Shown: positions 26,392-35,597, numbered from the stretch's first letter. The stretch is 64,000 nt of DNA from Alkalicoccobacillus porphyridii (GCF_007293315.1 NZ_VLXZ01000002.1:186001-250000); one strand, 5' to 3'. Program-made: numbers and translations. The notes: generated by a model not told the origin, from the letters alone.

Positions 26392-27348
26392 TTAATAAAT
26401 TCCCTCGTGCCCCATTCGTTTCACAATGTAATTAGCACTTACAACAAGGACTAGCCCTACGACACCTTTAAACATCCCGACGGTTACCCCAATACTAACC
26501 TGACCTTGTAAAATCCCGTGAGTATAGGCATAGGTATCAAACACTTCTGCAGTTGACATGACAAGTGGATTCATCATAAGTAAGATTTGTTCAAACCCTA
26601 CATCTGCCATGTTGCCTAAGCGAAGAATGAGGAGAATGATAATCGTTGGTCGGATAGCAGGAAGAGTAATATGCCAAATCTGACGCAAACGACTTGCCCC
26701 ATCAATCACAGCTGCCTCATATCTGGATGGGTCCACACCGGCAATCGCAGCCAAGAAAATGATCGTTCCCCAACCGAGCTCTTTCCAAATATTCTGGACC
26801 GTGATGATACCCCAAAAGTAGTTAGCATTTGATAAAAATGAAATTCGATCAAATCCTAAGCTATGGATTAACTTATTTAATACACCAATATCCGTTGATA
26901 ACATAAACGCCGTTAAACTAGCGACTACAACCCATGATAGAAAGTGAGGAAGATAGACAATAGATTGATTGACACGCTTAAACAAATCATGGCGCACTTC
27001 ATTCAACATAATGGAAAGGACGATTGGCAGCGGAAAGAAGAATACCAAGCTAAGGATATTGATAACAAACGTGTTCCGAAGCATGATATAAAAATTCGTA
27101 CTCCCAAATAACTCTCTAAAGTGCTGCAGCCCTACCCACTCACTGGCCCAAAACCCTAAGTAGGCATTGTAATCCTTAAATGCAATCAGAAGCCCCCACA
27201 TTGGAGCGATCCTGAAGATTAGAAAATAAAGCAATCCAGGTAACAACAGAAGGTAGATCCATTTATGTGAAACAATTCGATTCCATAGATTCCTATTATA
27301 GGATGGTGCAAGGTCTCTCTTTGTCTTAAGCGATTGCTCCAACTTCAT
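26392..27348 (-). CDS. Carbohydrate ABC transporter permease, LplB type
   Basis: About 318 residues with six membrane helices: WIYLLLLPGLLYFLIFRIAP near the N-terminus and the EAA loop GVDPSRYEAAVIDGASRLRQ then IWHITLPAIRPT. It forms the heterodimeric channel with the LplC-type protein. The start is uncertain: an ATG at 27348 is two bases from AGGAG, whereas a TTG three codons after it lies eight bases away. It follows the second GHL6 gene by about 30 bases. Confidence 0.9.
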   Translation of the reverse strand: MKLEQSLKTKRDLAPSYNRNLWNRIVSHKWIYLLLLPGLLYFLIFRIAPMWGLLIAFKDYNAYLGFWASEWVGLQHFRELFGSTNFYIMLRNTFVINILSLVFFFPLPIVLSIMLNEVRHDLFKRVNQSIVYLPHFLSWVVVASLTAFMLSTDIGVLNKLIHSLGFDRISFLSNANYFWGIITVQNIWKELGWGTIIFLAAIAGVDPSRYEAAVIDGASRLRQIWHITLPAIRPTIIILLILRLGNMADVGFEQILLMMNPLVMSTAEVFDTYAYTHGILQGQVSIGVTVGMFKGVVGLVLVVSANYIVKRMGHEGIY

Positions 27349-27380
27349 CACTCCTAACTTGTTTAATCATAAAGCCACCA

Positions 27381-29453
27381 CTATTCAATGATGATTGCTT
27401 CAAATAATCCCAGACTCCGTACGATCATTGAAGAGTATTCGCCATCTTTTTTAATGTTATAGTGCTCACCTGTTGTTAAGGATTTGGCAGATTGAAATCT
27501 TCCTTTTACCTTTAATTGAATCTCTTCTACTTTCACTGTTTCAGTTAAAGGCTTTCCTTGAGTGCCCACTCCATTTACTAAATGAATAAGATACCCACCA
27601 GATTTTCTTTTAGCAAGAAGGCATTCAACCCCTCCAGGAGCATTAGACTCCATTGATAGGGCTCCGCAGAAACGCTTGACTAATCCAGCAATAAGTGACT
27701 TGTATTCATGAATGCCCATCAGGTGGTAGAGTTTATCGGGGCTCCAAGGAAGATAAGCAACAGATCCTTCCCCATGTGAATGAATTGTTAGACCAGGAGA
27801 ATCAGATACTTTCTCCCAATAAGCAAATTCAGGCGTTGTATTTCGTACGCTTGGAATCCCATATAAGTCTTCACTTACTAATCTCATATGATCTTTCTTC
27901 TCAACCGTTTCTAAAAAATCCCCCGTGAACATGAGTACGCTTGTGTCTGGATAATCTTCTATGAATGATTGATTCCGAACCTCCAAATACGTATATGCGT
28001 TTTTCACAGATCCTCTTACCTCTCTGCCAACACACTTTAATGCTTGCTCAGATCTTCGTTGTCCTTCATGATCGTATAGGCCTGTTTCATAGGTTGAGAT
28101 GATGTGACCACCCGAATCAACATATCTATCGATTAAAGATGCCTCCTCATCACTAAGTGCCGCGATATTCGGAAGGATGAGACATGAATAGTTTTGTAGC
28201 TTCTCAATAGACAAACACCCTTCATGAAGCACAGTAAAAGGAATATGGCTCTCAGCCAAGATCTCATACATGCCACGATAGTGGGCTTGCCAACGCTCTG
28301 CAGGATGTTCCTTCCCGTAATAATCTGCCGTTCTTTGAGAATAAATAATCGCAACATCTGCTAGTGGCGTCATATCGTTGTACTCTTGATCAAATGTCTT
28401 TAAATAGGTGTATATCTTTTTAGTCATAGGAAGAGCTTGCTTATCCTCCTGCTCGAAGGTTCCACTAAGAGCTACAAATGGCGCGCCACCATTTGCTGCA
28501 ATCTGCATTAAATCATATCCAAACTGTACGGCTGGCTGTGCTGCCCTTCGGCTAAAAATCGATTTTGAGTAACTTAAAATGATAGATGTTTGTTTCAAGT
28601 GGTTACCTATTTTCACTTCTTCCCCAGCCCAATAGCTCCACTTAGGAAAAGGACGATCCACTAAGTTAAAGGCTTCACTTGTAATGCAGCCATTACTCTC
28701 AGAGAAGTTCACTGTGTGCCATCCACTTTCACGAATGCCTTTGTAGGAATCTGACGTAATATTTGTATCAATCGTCAACACAGTTCCTGGCGAGACTTTA
28801 TTTACAAACTCTGCTAACCGTCGATTATAATCTGCATGTCTCTCATATCGATAAGATACATAAGCTCTCCATGCTGGATTCTGCCAATTTTCTTCCGTAG
28901 GTAAGTCAAATCCTGTTTGTTCTTTAAAGAAAGTTTGACAACGCTTACAATTACAACGCAAGTAATTAAAGGCATTAAAGAAGATTCCATCAGCCGGATA
29001 CTTGTTTAACAGCTCTTCTAGTACACGGAAGTTATATTCCTCCCAATATGGGCCAGTTGGGCAGGTCGTTAACATCTCCCAATGCTTAATGATGTCTCCG
29101 GCAGAGTCTCTTCTGAACCAGTCAGGATGTGTTTCTAACAAATACGGATGGCTTTTACTTACATCCATTCTTACTAACACCTTTATATTTGCTCGGTGCG
29201 CAGCAGCAATAATGTCTCCTAAAAAATCTCCATGCATATATTCGTTCACTTTTTGATAGGCGTTTGTAGTTGGATACCAGGCAACAATTCCGCCTCCGTT
29301 GACCAGGATCGCATTTGCCCCATATTCTTTTACCTCATTAATCAATTCTTCTATATCAAGATTAATGGCATCAATTTTTCGTAGGTTAGGTTGAATTAGA
29401 CGAAATCTAGTATTCCAAAAATCCGGATCTTTTTGATAGGTTTGTTTGTCCAT
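27381..29453 (-). CDS. GHL6-type glycoside hydrolase paralogue 2
   Basis: 690 residues with the same layout as paralogue 1: FRLIQPNLRKIDAINLDIEE, GANAILVNGGGIVAWYPTTN, IKVLVRMDVSKSHPYLLETH, ADGIFFNAFNYLRCNCKRCQ, then a GH42-like flavodoxin domain (DVAIIYSQRTADYYG, QNYSCLILPNIAALSDEE) and a terminal beta domain (GGYLIHLVNGVGTQGKPLTE). All three paralogues share the Cys cluster CxCxxC and a DGIFxN motif. No signal peptide, so imported oligosaccharides are the likely substrate. GGAGGTG precedes the ATG. Confidence 0.8.
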   Translation of the reverse strand: MDKQTYQKDPDFWNTRFRLIQPNLRKIDAINLDIEELINEVKEYGANAILVNGGGIVAWYPTTNAYQKVNEYMHGDFLGDIIAAAHRANIKVLVRMDVSKSHPYLLETHPDWFRRDSAGDIIKHWEMLTTCPTGPYWEEYNFRVLEELLNKYPADGIFFNAFNYLRCNCKRCQTFFKEQTGFDLPTEENWQNPAWRAYVSYRYERHADYNRRLAEFVNKVSPGTVLTIDTNITSDSYKGIRESGWHTVNFSESNGCITSEAFNLVDRPFPKWSYWAGEEVKIGNHLKQTSIILSYSKSIFSRRAAQPAVQFGYDLMQIAANGGAPFVALSGTFEQEDKQALPMTKKIYTYLKTFDQEYNDMTPLADVAIIYSQRTADYYGKEHPAERWQAHYRGMYEILAESHIPFTVLHEGCLSIEKLQNYSCLILPNIAALSDEEASLIDRYVDSGGHIISTYETGLYDHEGQRRSEQALKCVGREVRGSVKNAYTYLEVRNQSFIEDYPDTSVLMFTGDFLETVEKKDHMRLVSEDLYGIPSVRNTTPEFAYWEKVSDSPGLTIHSHGEGSVAYLPWSPDKLYHLMGIHEYKSLIAGLVKRFCGALSMESNAPGGVECLLAKRKSGGYLIHLVNGVGTQGKPLTETVKVEEIQLKVKGRFQSAKSLTTGEHYNIKKDGEYSSMIVRSLGLFEAIIIE

Positions 29454-29474
29454 ACCTTCACCTCCATTGGACTG

Positions 29475-31472
29475 TTACTGATTGTTCGTTTCTATGACAT
29501 AAGCAGCATATCTGTGAAGCTGCTCTACGTGAAATGTAAGGATTGTATCATCTGAAGCTGTTTCAAAGAGAATCTCTTTTTTGTGATTCAATTGGGTAAT
29601 TTTTTTTGGAGCTTTATCCAGATTCAACTGTATTTGAATACGTTCCATCGCAATCGGTTCCGTATATGTGACCCCATTAAACCCTGATAAATTGAGGACC
29701 TGGACTAAATACTTCTCATTCGCTGTACGGTTTATAAACACCTCGACACTACTAGCTGCATCTGTCTTTAGAATGGAACGAGGTTCAATATGATTGAGTA
29801 CATGTAAGAATAGCTGTTTGTGTTCCTCGTAGCCATGCTGGTAATACAATGTACCTGGTTGCCAAGTGATAAAGGCATTTAATCCATACTCTGATTGATG
29901 AAGACCAACTCCATGAAAATCACTTAACTTGTGGTTATATGCTCGTTCTGGGGGGCCAAAGGTCGATGGCGAAAGAAAAGGGAACCATTGATCAACTGAT
30001 TCTGAAAAGTTGATCATGGAAAACGCCCCATCAATGTAAACCCAGCTTTCCTCCATACCTTGCTTACCTTGAGACAGTAAGTAGGATGCATCATTCTCTG
30101 TTGTACTCTTAATGAATGTTGCATCAAAAAGAGATTGAAGGATTTCTGCACGATTTGTATCCGTAAAAGTCTGACCAGTCGCTACTATCCTAACACCTTG
30201 TTTGTGTATCCTACTTAGCACATCGAGCTGATCGTCCTCCCACTCTCTAATGTCGGGTATAACAATGAGTTGAAATGACTCTAGCTTTGCTTCATTGCTA
30301 TTAAGCTCATGCTGGCAGATCACATCAAATGGTTTATGTTGTTCCTTTAGCATTTTAAAGATGCCAAAATACTCTTTGTTGTTCATAACCCTTGGGCCTG
30401 TTGGCTTGATAAGAGCAATTTCTTCAACAGATGCTAGTTGACCAAAATAATCTTCATTCTCTTCGTGAAACCTAAAAATCTCTTTTACGATAGGAAAGTT
30501 CCTATGATCTGAATAGCCATCAAATACGCCTATAATGCAAAAATCTAGTCCTGATCCACTCGCAATACTCTCATACAGCCGAATACTTACTTCTTCCTTG
30601 GACACACCCATAAATCGATACTGTAAGTCAACCGCATTAATGCAACAGTTACTAATCAGTTTGTCTTCCCACGTATCTTCTATTGCTTTTACATTTTCAG
30701 AAGAAGAATAGAGCCATACAGGATGCGGACGAGTTAATTTCGTATTTGATTCGTTACGAACAATGTCGACCTTGTGATCGTTATACGTGCTGATGGCGAT
30801 ATGAGGATTTATTTTTTTGACAAAGTCATGAATGCGATCCAGCATCTCTTTTGTCGTTCTCCATTGAAATTCCTTATATTTCTTGTACCTTTCACTTGAT
30901 CGATCATTTGATGGCGGGAGTTCAAGCTGATACATTTCCTTAAACCTTGTCTGGCAGCTTAAACAATGACAAATCCCGTAATCATTGCTACTGTAATCAC
31001 TCGTTTGGTACCCAAACATGTTGAAGAAAATACCGTCAACCTTATACTTTGTGATGACTTCTTCGATCATCTTTAAGGAATAGGTCTGCTGATAATAGCC
31101 ATTAATACACGTATGAACAATCCCATTGTAATTTACCTCATGACCATCCTTCGTACGATAAAACCACTCTGGCTTTTCTTTGAAAATACTCTCATGCGCC
31201 TTACTAAAATCAAATCGGGCGATAAATTTCATTCCAGCTTGATGTGTTTTATCAATGACCTCTTTCAGTACATCTTGTTTCAAGTAAGGCGTTTGATATT
31301 GATATCTCAGTTTTGTTGGATAAAAGGCAAAGATTCCTCCGGCGTTCATCATTAACGTGTTCGCTGAGAACTCTTTTAAATCAGAGATTAATTGATCCAC
31401 ATTTAATGCGGCATCCACCTCTCGTAAATTGGTTTGGATCAACCTTAGGTTATTTCGTTCCCACCAAAACAT
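29475..31472 (-). CDS. GHL6-type glycoside hydrolase paralogue 3
   Basis: 665 residues: NLRLIQTNLREVDAALNVDQ, NTLMMNAGGIFAFYPTKL, MKFIARFDFSKAHESIFKEK, VDGIFFNMFGYQ, the cluster CHCLSC, a flavodoxin-like domain (EIALIKPTGPRVMN, FQLIVIPDIREWEDDQ) and a C-terminal beta domain. It is clearly homologous to the other two but well diverged, so the three probably act on different bonds or substituents. GGGGAGG lies five bases before the ATG. It follows the dehydrogenase gene by about 106 bases. Confidence 0.8.
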   Translation of the reverse strand: MFWWERNNLRLIQTNLREVDAALNVDQLISDLKEFSANTLMMNAGGIFAFYPTKLRYQYQTPYLKQDVLKEVIDKTHQAGMKFIARFDFSKAHESIFKEKPEWFYRTKDGHEVNYNGIVHTCINGYYQQTYSLKMIEEVITKYKVDGIFFNMFGYQTSDYSSNDYGICHCLSCQTRFKEMYQLELPPSNDRSSERYKKYKEFQWRTTKEMLDRIHDFVKKINPHIAISTYNDHKVDIVRNESNTKLTRPHPVWLYSSSENVKAIEDTWEDKLISNCCINAVDLQYRFMGVSKEEVSIRLYESIASGSGLDFCIIGVFDGYSDHRNFPIVKEIFRFHEENEDYFGQLASVEEIALIKPTGPRVMNNKEYFGIFKMLKEQHKPFDVICQHELNSNEAKLESFQLIVIPDIREWEDDQLDVLSRIHKQGVRIVATGQTFTDTNRAEILQSLFDATFIKSTTENDASYLLSQGKQGMEESWVYIDGAFSMINFSESVDQWFPFLSPSTFGPPERAYNHKLSDFHGVGLHQSEYGLNAFITWQPGTLYYQHGYEEHKQLFLHVLNHIEPRSILKTDAASSVEVFINRTANEKYLVQVLNLSGFNGVTYTEPIAMERIQIQLNLDKAPKKITQLNHKKEILFETASDDTILTFHVEQLHRYAAYVIETNNQ

Positions 31473-31578
31473 AGAAGCCTCCCCTCATATGCTTCACCAT
31501 AATCAATTAAGAAATGGCATCATACAGCTATCTTTTGTTCCTTTCTATGAATGACAAAGAATGTCTGCTTTTTCTGCC

Positions 31579-32448
31579 TTACTCGTAAAGCTTAAACAAT
31601 GCATGAGTTCCACTGTTCTCTTCGCCTTTATTTGCTAAATCACTATATAGCGCCTTTGCCAATTCCAACCCATACAATTTCAGTCCCATCTCTTCAGCAG
31701 ACTGTATCGCAATACCCATATCCTTAATAAAATGCTTTACATAAAAGCCAGGCTCATAGTTCTCCTGAATAATTCGTGGACCTAAATTACTAAGAGACCA
31801 GCTTCCCGCAGAACCACTTTCTATACTTTTTAATACAGTGTTTGGATCAAGGCCTGATCTTTCTGCGTATTTGATCGCCTCACACGCCCCCATCATAGTA
31901 GAAGCAATGGCAATTTGATTACTCATTTTAGTATGTTGACCTGCTCCGGATTCACCCTGATGGACAACGTTAGTACCAAGAACTGCGAGCATCGGCTGAA
32001 CCCTTTCAAATATGTCAGCATCTCCACCTACCATAATGGAAAGCTTTCCATCCCGTGCTCCTATATCACCACCCGAAACGGGAGCATCCAACGAATAACA
32101 ATCATGTTTTTTTGCTTCTGCTTCAATTTCTTTGGCTAACATAGGACTCGATGTCGTCATATCAATAAAGACCGTTTCAGGCTTTGCCGACTGAAGGATA
32201 CCATTAGAACCTAAATAAATTTGCTCAACGTCTTTTGGATAACCAACCATTGATATCAACACATCACAGTGCATAACAAGCTCATCCGGAGCATCATGCC
32301 AGGTCGCTCCTTCATTTAATAATTCCTCTGCTTTGGATTTCGTCCGGCTAAATACATGTACAGGATATCCAGCATGCAGCAAATTGCGGGCCATGCTTTT
32401 CCCCATAACACCTGTCCCGATAAATCCAATGGATACATCTTTTTTCAT
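31579..32448 (-). CDS. NAD(P)-dependent 3-hydroxyisobutyrate dehydrogenase-family oxidoreductase
   Basis: 289 residues: the nucleotide motif IGFIGTGVMGKSMARNLLHA, the substrate block DAPVSGGDIGARDGKLSIMV, and GAGQHTKMSNQIAIAS with the catalytic lysine, typical of 3-hydroxyisobutyrate/tartronate-semialdehyde (GarR-like) reductases. In a sugar locus a reductase for a sugar acid-derived aldehyde is plausible, but the substrate cannot be read. First gene of the carbohydrate locus; GGGAG precedes the ATG. Confidence 0.87.
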   Translation of the reverse strand: MKKDVSIGFIGTGVMGKSMARNLLHAGYPVHVFSRTKSKAEELLNEGATWHDAPDELVMHCDVLISMVGYPKDVEQIYLGSNGILQSAKPETVFIDMTTSSPMLAKEIEAEAKKHDCYSLDAPVSGGDIGARDGKLSIMVGGDADIFERVQPMLAVLGTNVVHQGESGAGQHTKMSNQIAIASTMMGACEAIKYAERSGLDPNTVLKSIESGSAGSWSLSNLGPRIIQENYEPGFYVKHFIKDMGIAIQSAEEMGLKLYGLELAKALYSDLANKGEENSGTHALFKLYE

Positions 32449-32506
32449 AGAACCAACTCCCTTTCTGGATTAGCCTAAGCTTACTGGCATAGTTGCACGG
32501 CTTAAA

Positions 32507-32569
32507 ACAGACAAATCTTGAGATTCATTGATTTACTAGGGTTTTTAAGGGATAGGACAAAAAATGTCC
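32507..32569 (-). promoter_or_regulatory. Shared upstream motif before the dehydrogenase gene
   Basis: On the minus strand GGACATTTTTTGT (13 of 13 identical to the copy near 25460), then AATGAATC and TGTCTGT after similar local spacing. GGACA and TGTCC also form an inverted repeat here. It lies 60-120 bases before the start codon. Confidence 0.6.
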
Positions 32570-32580
32570 TCTTTATACTG

Positions 32581-32760
32581 AACTCCGTTTTCCCATCAGA
32601 AGACGAGCTGCCGTGTATTTAGAGGCAAGAATCGCGATTCTCAAATTAATAGAGCATGTCTTAAGAATTTCCGTGCATTTCGTTATTTAGAGGACTGGGG
32701 GTATGTGCATTCGAGAATGGAGTATGCTCTTTTACACGTGGCTCGTAAAAAAAGTCCAAA
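32581..32760. other. Gene-free stretch with degenerate CCGTGCATTT repeats
   Basis: No gene is seen between the dehydrogenase promoter and the DinB gene. The sequence contains CCGTGTATTTAGAGG (from 32611) and CCGTGCATTTCGTTATTTAGAGG-like units (from 32671), plus TTAATAGAGCAT. These resemble the CCGCGCATTT units at 36.5 kb and may belong to the same repeat family. Confidence 0.4.
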
Positions 32761-32764
32761 ATCA

Positions 32765-32796
32765 TAAAAAAACCCTGCACTCGCAGAGTTTTTTTA
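32765..32796. terminator. Bidirectional terminator
   Basis: A run of seven A residues, CCCTGC-ACTC-GCAGAG and seven T residues form a hairpin usable on both strands; it can end the DinB gene transcript on the minus strand. Confidence 0.7.
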
Positions 32797-32872
32797 TTTT
32801 CAAAGCATAACGATATGGCGTGCTTCGATACATTTATGGATAATAGAATAGACTACTTCAAGTATGGACCAG

Positions 32873-33343
32873 CTATGTCGTTAGAAGTTTCTTAATAACC
32901 TTTACCTTTTCATAATGCATTCCTTCATGATATAAGCAAAAGCTTAGAAATTCTTCCACAGTAGATAAATGCAAGCCTTTTGATGTGGTATAGGATTCGT
33001 TTGTTTTTTCTTTCAAACGATTTTTGAACGTTGATTCAACTCGATCCACCTGACCTTCTAACAGCTGAATGATCTCGGAAAAGCCCACTTCAATTTTACC
33101 TTTGCTGTGTGGTTTTGTCCCCGGACGAAATGACTCGATAAATAATTCCGGTAGCAACATGTTTTCCTTTGTAAAATAAAATGCAAATCTCTCTTGGATG
33201 AGATAAATATGTCCGAGGTTCCACTTAATATTGTTGTTGGAGCCAACAGGAATGATCTCAGACATTTTATCATTAACGTCTACAACATCTCTAAGAGTAT
33301 TAGCCCGAATAAACCTTAATTGAGTAAAAATATAGTCACTCAT
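32873..33343 (-). CDS. DinB_2-type protein
   Basis: 156 residues. KWNLGHIYLIQERFAFYF and FCLYHEGMHYEKVKVIKKL give the histidine pattern of DinB_2 four-helix-bundle proteins that bind a divalent metal. Function unknown. GAGGGAAATGA lies before the ATG. It is monocistronic, flanked by the terminator and by the divergent nuclease-like gene. Confidence 0.8.
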   Translation of the reverse strand: MSDYIFTQLRFIRANTLRDVVDVNDKMSEIIPVGSNNNIKWNLGHIYLIQERFAFYFTKENMLLPELFIESFRPGTKPHSKGKIEVGFSEIIQLLEGQVDRVESTFKNRLKEKTNESYTTSKGLHLSTVEEFLSFCLYHEGMHYEKVKVIKKLLTT

Positions 33344-33567
33344 TTCATTTCCCTCTATTCTTTTTTATTTTTAAGTAATGTCTATCTTCCACACATCTAC
33401 TCTAAACCTAACGCAACTTAAAATCATCTCCTTATAACCAAAGTTCCTTTCAAACCCTTATTACTCCGAAATCTCCACAATTGATAATTAACGAGTACAT
33501 ACTCTAAAGATCATATTATTAGTAACCGTTATATATAATGATAACATGTAAAAAAGTGGGTGATTAC

Positions 33568-34650
33568 GTGGATAGAAATAATTATGTTAACGTTATAGGT
33601 TATCAGTTTGAAAGAGTACATACTGGCATAATAATGTGGATATTAGATACAAAAAATTCTTCTGTATCTAATCAAACTAAGCTTTTAATACTAAAAAGAA
33701 TGTTTAAGTTCTGTGAAAACTCATTCCCATTTAATGAAGAAGATATTGAATCGATTCATTGTAAGCCTGAATTCTCATTTGGCCGCAAACGAAAAATTGA
33801 CTTGGTAATTGAAATTAGATTACATATGGGTACAACGAAATATGTTGTTATTGAGATGAAAGTGGATTCAATCCCCTATGAAAAACAACTTAGTGGAACA
33901 GTCACTGACTTTCTGGATACAGTTCAAGTAGATAAAGAAAATGTTTGTTTTATGCTAATGTTATTTGGTTCTTCACAAGTTTGTAAGTTACCTAATAATG
34001 AGGATTTCTACGTTAGTAACGTTAATCATATTATTGACTTATTTTGTGACACTGACATTACTGATACGATTTTTATAGATTGGATAGCAAGCCTCGAGGA
34101 AGAAATTAAGCGATCCCAAAACATAATAGGTGAAATGTCTGGAATGACTAGTATACGAGACTTAAATTATTGGAGAGATCGTGGATACAGACCGATGTTT
34201 TCACCTTTTTATTACCTCTATCATCAATTAAAACTAGAGTCTATATCTCCTTCCGAATGGAGTATTTATAGCGGAAATAATAATCCCGTAATGAACTGGA
34301 CCCCTGGTTGGAATAATAAAATGTTCAAAGGGAAAGCAGTGTTATTCTATTGGGAGTTTAATTATCAGGAATTTGTCTTAAAGGTTAAAATAGATGAACA
34401 ATCTAATCTGTTATCCGATGAGTTAATAGCTTTGCGGAACCAGGTTGAATTAATTTGTATGAATTTAGACATTAAGCACGGACGAAGAACTCAAAACCGT
34501 CGTCAGGTTGGTGAATATAATTCGCTTTACAAATGGAAATTTGATTTCTTAGAAGAGACATTTGAAGATATCATGTCTCAAACTGAAAAGATCTTAAAAA
34601 AGGTACCGCAAGAGTTAGAAACCTTTTCATCAAAGGAATCCACTGTTTAA
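33568..34650 (+). CDS. PD-(D/E)XK nuclease superfamily protein
   Basis: About 360 residues. The core reads RKRKIDLVIEIRLHMGTTKY then VVIEMKVDSIPYEKQLSG: an Asp on one strand and E-x-K on the next, the PD-(D/E)XK catalytic signature as in PDDEXK_4-type proteins. The remainder, with many aromatic residues (SPFYYLYHQLKLES, NNPVMNWTPGWNN), is unrecognised and could bind a ligand or DNA end. The GTG at 33568 aligns with GTGGGTGAT at ideal spacing; an ATG at 33538 has no ribosome site. It is a lone gene, AT-rich compared with its neighbours, so possibly acquired. Role in defence or repair is speculation. Confidence 0.7.
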   Translation: MDRNNYVNVIGYQFERVHTGIIMWILDTKNSSVSNQTKLLILKRMFKFCENSFPFNEEDIESIHCKPEFSFGRKRKIDLVIEIRLHMGTTKYVVIEMKVDSIPYEKQLSGTVTDFLDTVQVDKENVCFMLMLFGSSQVCKLPNNEDFYVSNVNHIIDLFCDTDITDTIFIDWIASLEEEIKRSQNIIGEMSGMTSIRDLNYWRDRGYRPMFSPFYYLYHQLKLESISPSEWSIYSGNNNPVMNWTPGWNNKMFKGKAVLFYWEFNYQEFVLKVKIDEQSNLLSDELIALRNQVELICMNLDIKHGRRTQNRRQVGEYNSLYKWKFDFLEETFEDIMSQTEKILKKVPQELETFSSKESTV

Positions 34651-34660
34651 AGTGGGTTCC
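34635..34660. terminator. Hairpin between convergent genes
   Basis: GGAATCCACT and AGTGGGTTCC form a 10-bp stem with one wobble; the stop of the nuclease-like gene lies in the loop. T-runs are weak on both sides. Confidence 0.45.
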
Positions 34661-35064
34661 TAATATACACCACACTCACACCTAAACCGCTCCACCCCAG
34701 GATACTTCTCCCCAAGACTTGTAATGACAAAGCCATTGCTCCTATAAAAAAGAACGGCGTCCTTATCTGTTTCAGCCGTTATTTTTCTGTATTTGCTACG
34801 TACATAACGTAGCATTTCACTTCCATGTCCGTTACCCCGGTGTGCTTCATCCACTGCAATATGCTTTATCTCACATGCTTCAGAATGAATAACCTCAATT
34901 CCTACACACCCGACTATGATGCCACCACTTTCATAACCATAGAGTGACCGATTGAAATTATGTACATATAGATTATACTCACTTTTGATTTTATTCGTTG
35001 ATGTTGCATAGGAAAGGAGCTTCGACACATGAGGATCTAACTCTTCGGAATCAATAATAGTCAT
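34660..35064 (-). CDS. GNAT-family N-acetyltransferase
   Basis: About 134 residues: EIKHIAVDEAHRGNGHGSEM with the acetyl-CoA loop, then TAETDKDAVLFYRSNGFVIT. The ATG at 35064 overlaps the stop of the HAD gene (ATGA); another ATG two codons earlier is possible. It is thus translationally coupled with the HAD phosphatase. Acceptor unknown. Confidence 0.83.
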   Translation of the reverse strand: MTIIDSEELDPHVSKLLSYATSTNKIKSEYNLYVHNFNRSLYGYESGGIIVGCVGIEVIHSEACEIKHIAVDEAHRGNGHGSEMLRYVRSKYRKITAETDKDAVLFYRSNGFVITSLGEKYPGVERFRCECGVY

Positions 35065-35597
35065 AGCCATTGCTTAAGCACCCAATCCACTGCATCCGCC
35101 AAATCCCTTGCATAATAATCTGCTTCCACCTCTGACCACGTATGGCGGTAGTCACTATTGGACCGCCCACCCCATCCTGTGGATACTAATACCTTTACTG
35201 CGCCCACCCGGTGCGCAGCTAACATATCTGTTGAACCTACGTCCCCGATGACAACGGTTTTCGTTAAATCTAGATGATATTTCTCTGCAGCCTCTAGTAG
35301 TAATCCGGTTTCCGGCTTGTGACAGCTGCATGCATCTGCTGGGTTATGTGGACAGATGAACGAGTCATCAAACCCTAATTCTTTAAACTCATGTCTAAAA
35401 TCTTCTTCCGTTGCTTTTCCTTTACTAATATTGTGCTGATTTGTTAAGGCCAATATCTTAATGTGGTGGTGTTTTAGTTTATTTAGTGCGCCTCTTGAGA
35501 AAGAATAAGGAGCGAAGTCTTTTGGATGTATAAAATGGCCGTCTCCACCAAGGGTTCCATCTCGATCAATAAATACAGCCTGGAGATCTTCTATCAA
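35061..35597 (-). CDS. HAD-superfamily IIIA phosphatase, GmhB/HisB-N-like
   Basis: 178 residues. VFIDRDGTLGGDGHF carries the nucleophile Asp of HAD enzymes (DxDGT), LALTNQHNISKG the second motif, and VVIGDVGSTDMLAA the last. CPHNPADACSCHKPETG is the zinc loop of GmhB (heptose bisphosphatase) and histidinol-phosphatase-type members. The true substrate is not clear since no heptose or histidine genes are nearby. Starts at TTG with AAAGGAGG seven bases upstream. Confidence 0.82.
   Translation of the reverse strand: MIEDLQAVFIDRDGTLGGDGHFIHPKDFAPYSFSRGALNKLKHHHIKILALTNQHNISKGKATEEDFRHEFKELGFDDSFICPHNPADACSCHKPETGLLLEAAEKYHLDLTKTVVIGDVGSTDMLAAHRVGAVKVLVSTGWGGRSNSDYRHTWSEVEADYYARDLADAVDWVLKQWL

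Noticed and set aside
19404-32448. ABC transporter with its own ATPase
   Set aside because: No Walker motifs occur in the locus; permeases and binding protein only.
33568-34650. A complete restriction-modification or known defence system
   Set aside because: No methyltransferase, ATPase or toxin partner adjoins the nuclease-like gene; the methyltransferase at 35.6 kb looks like a small-molecule enzyme.
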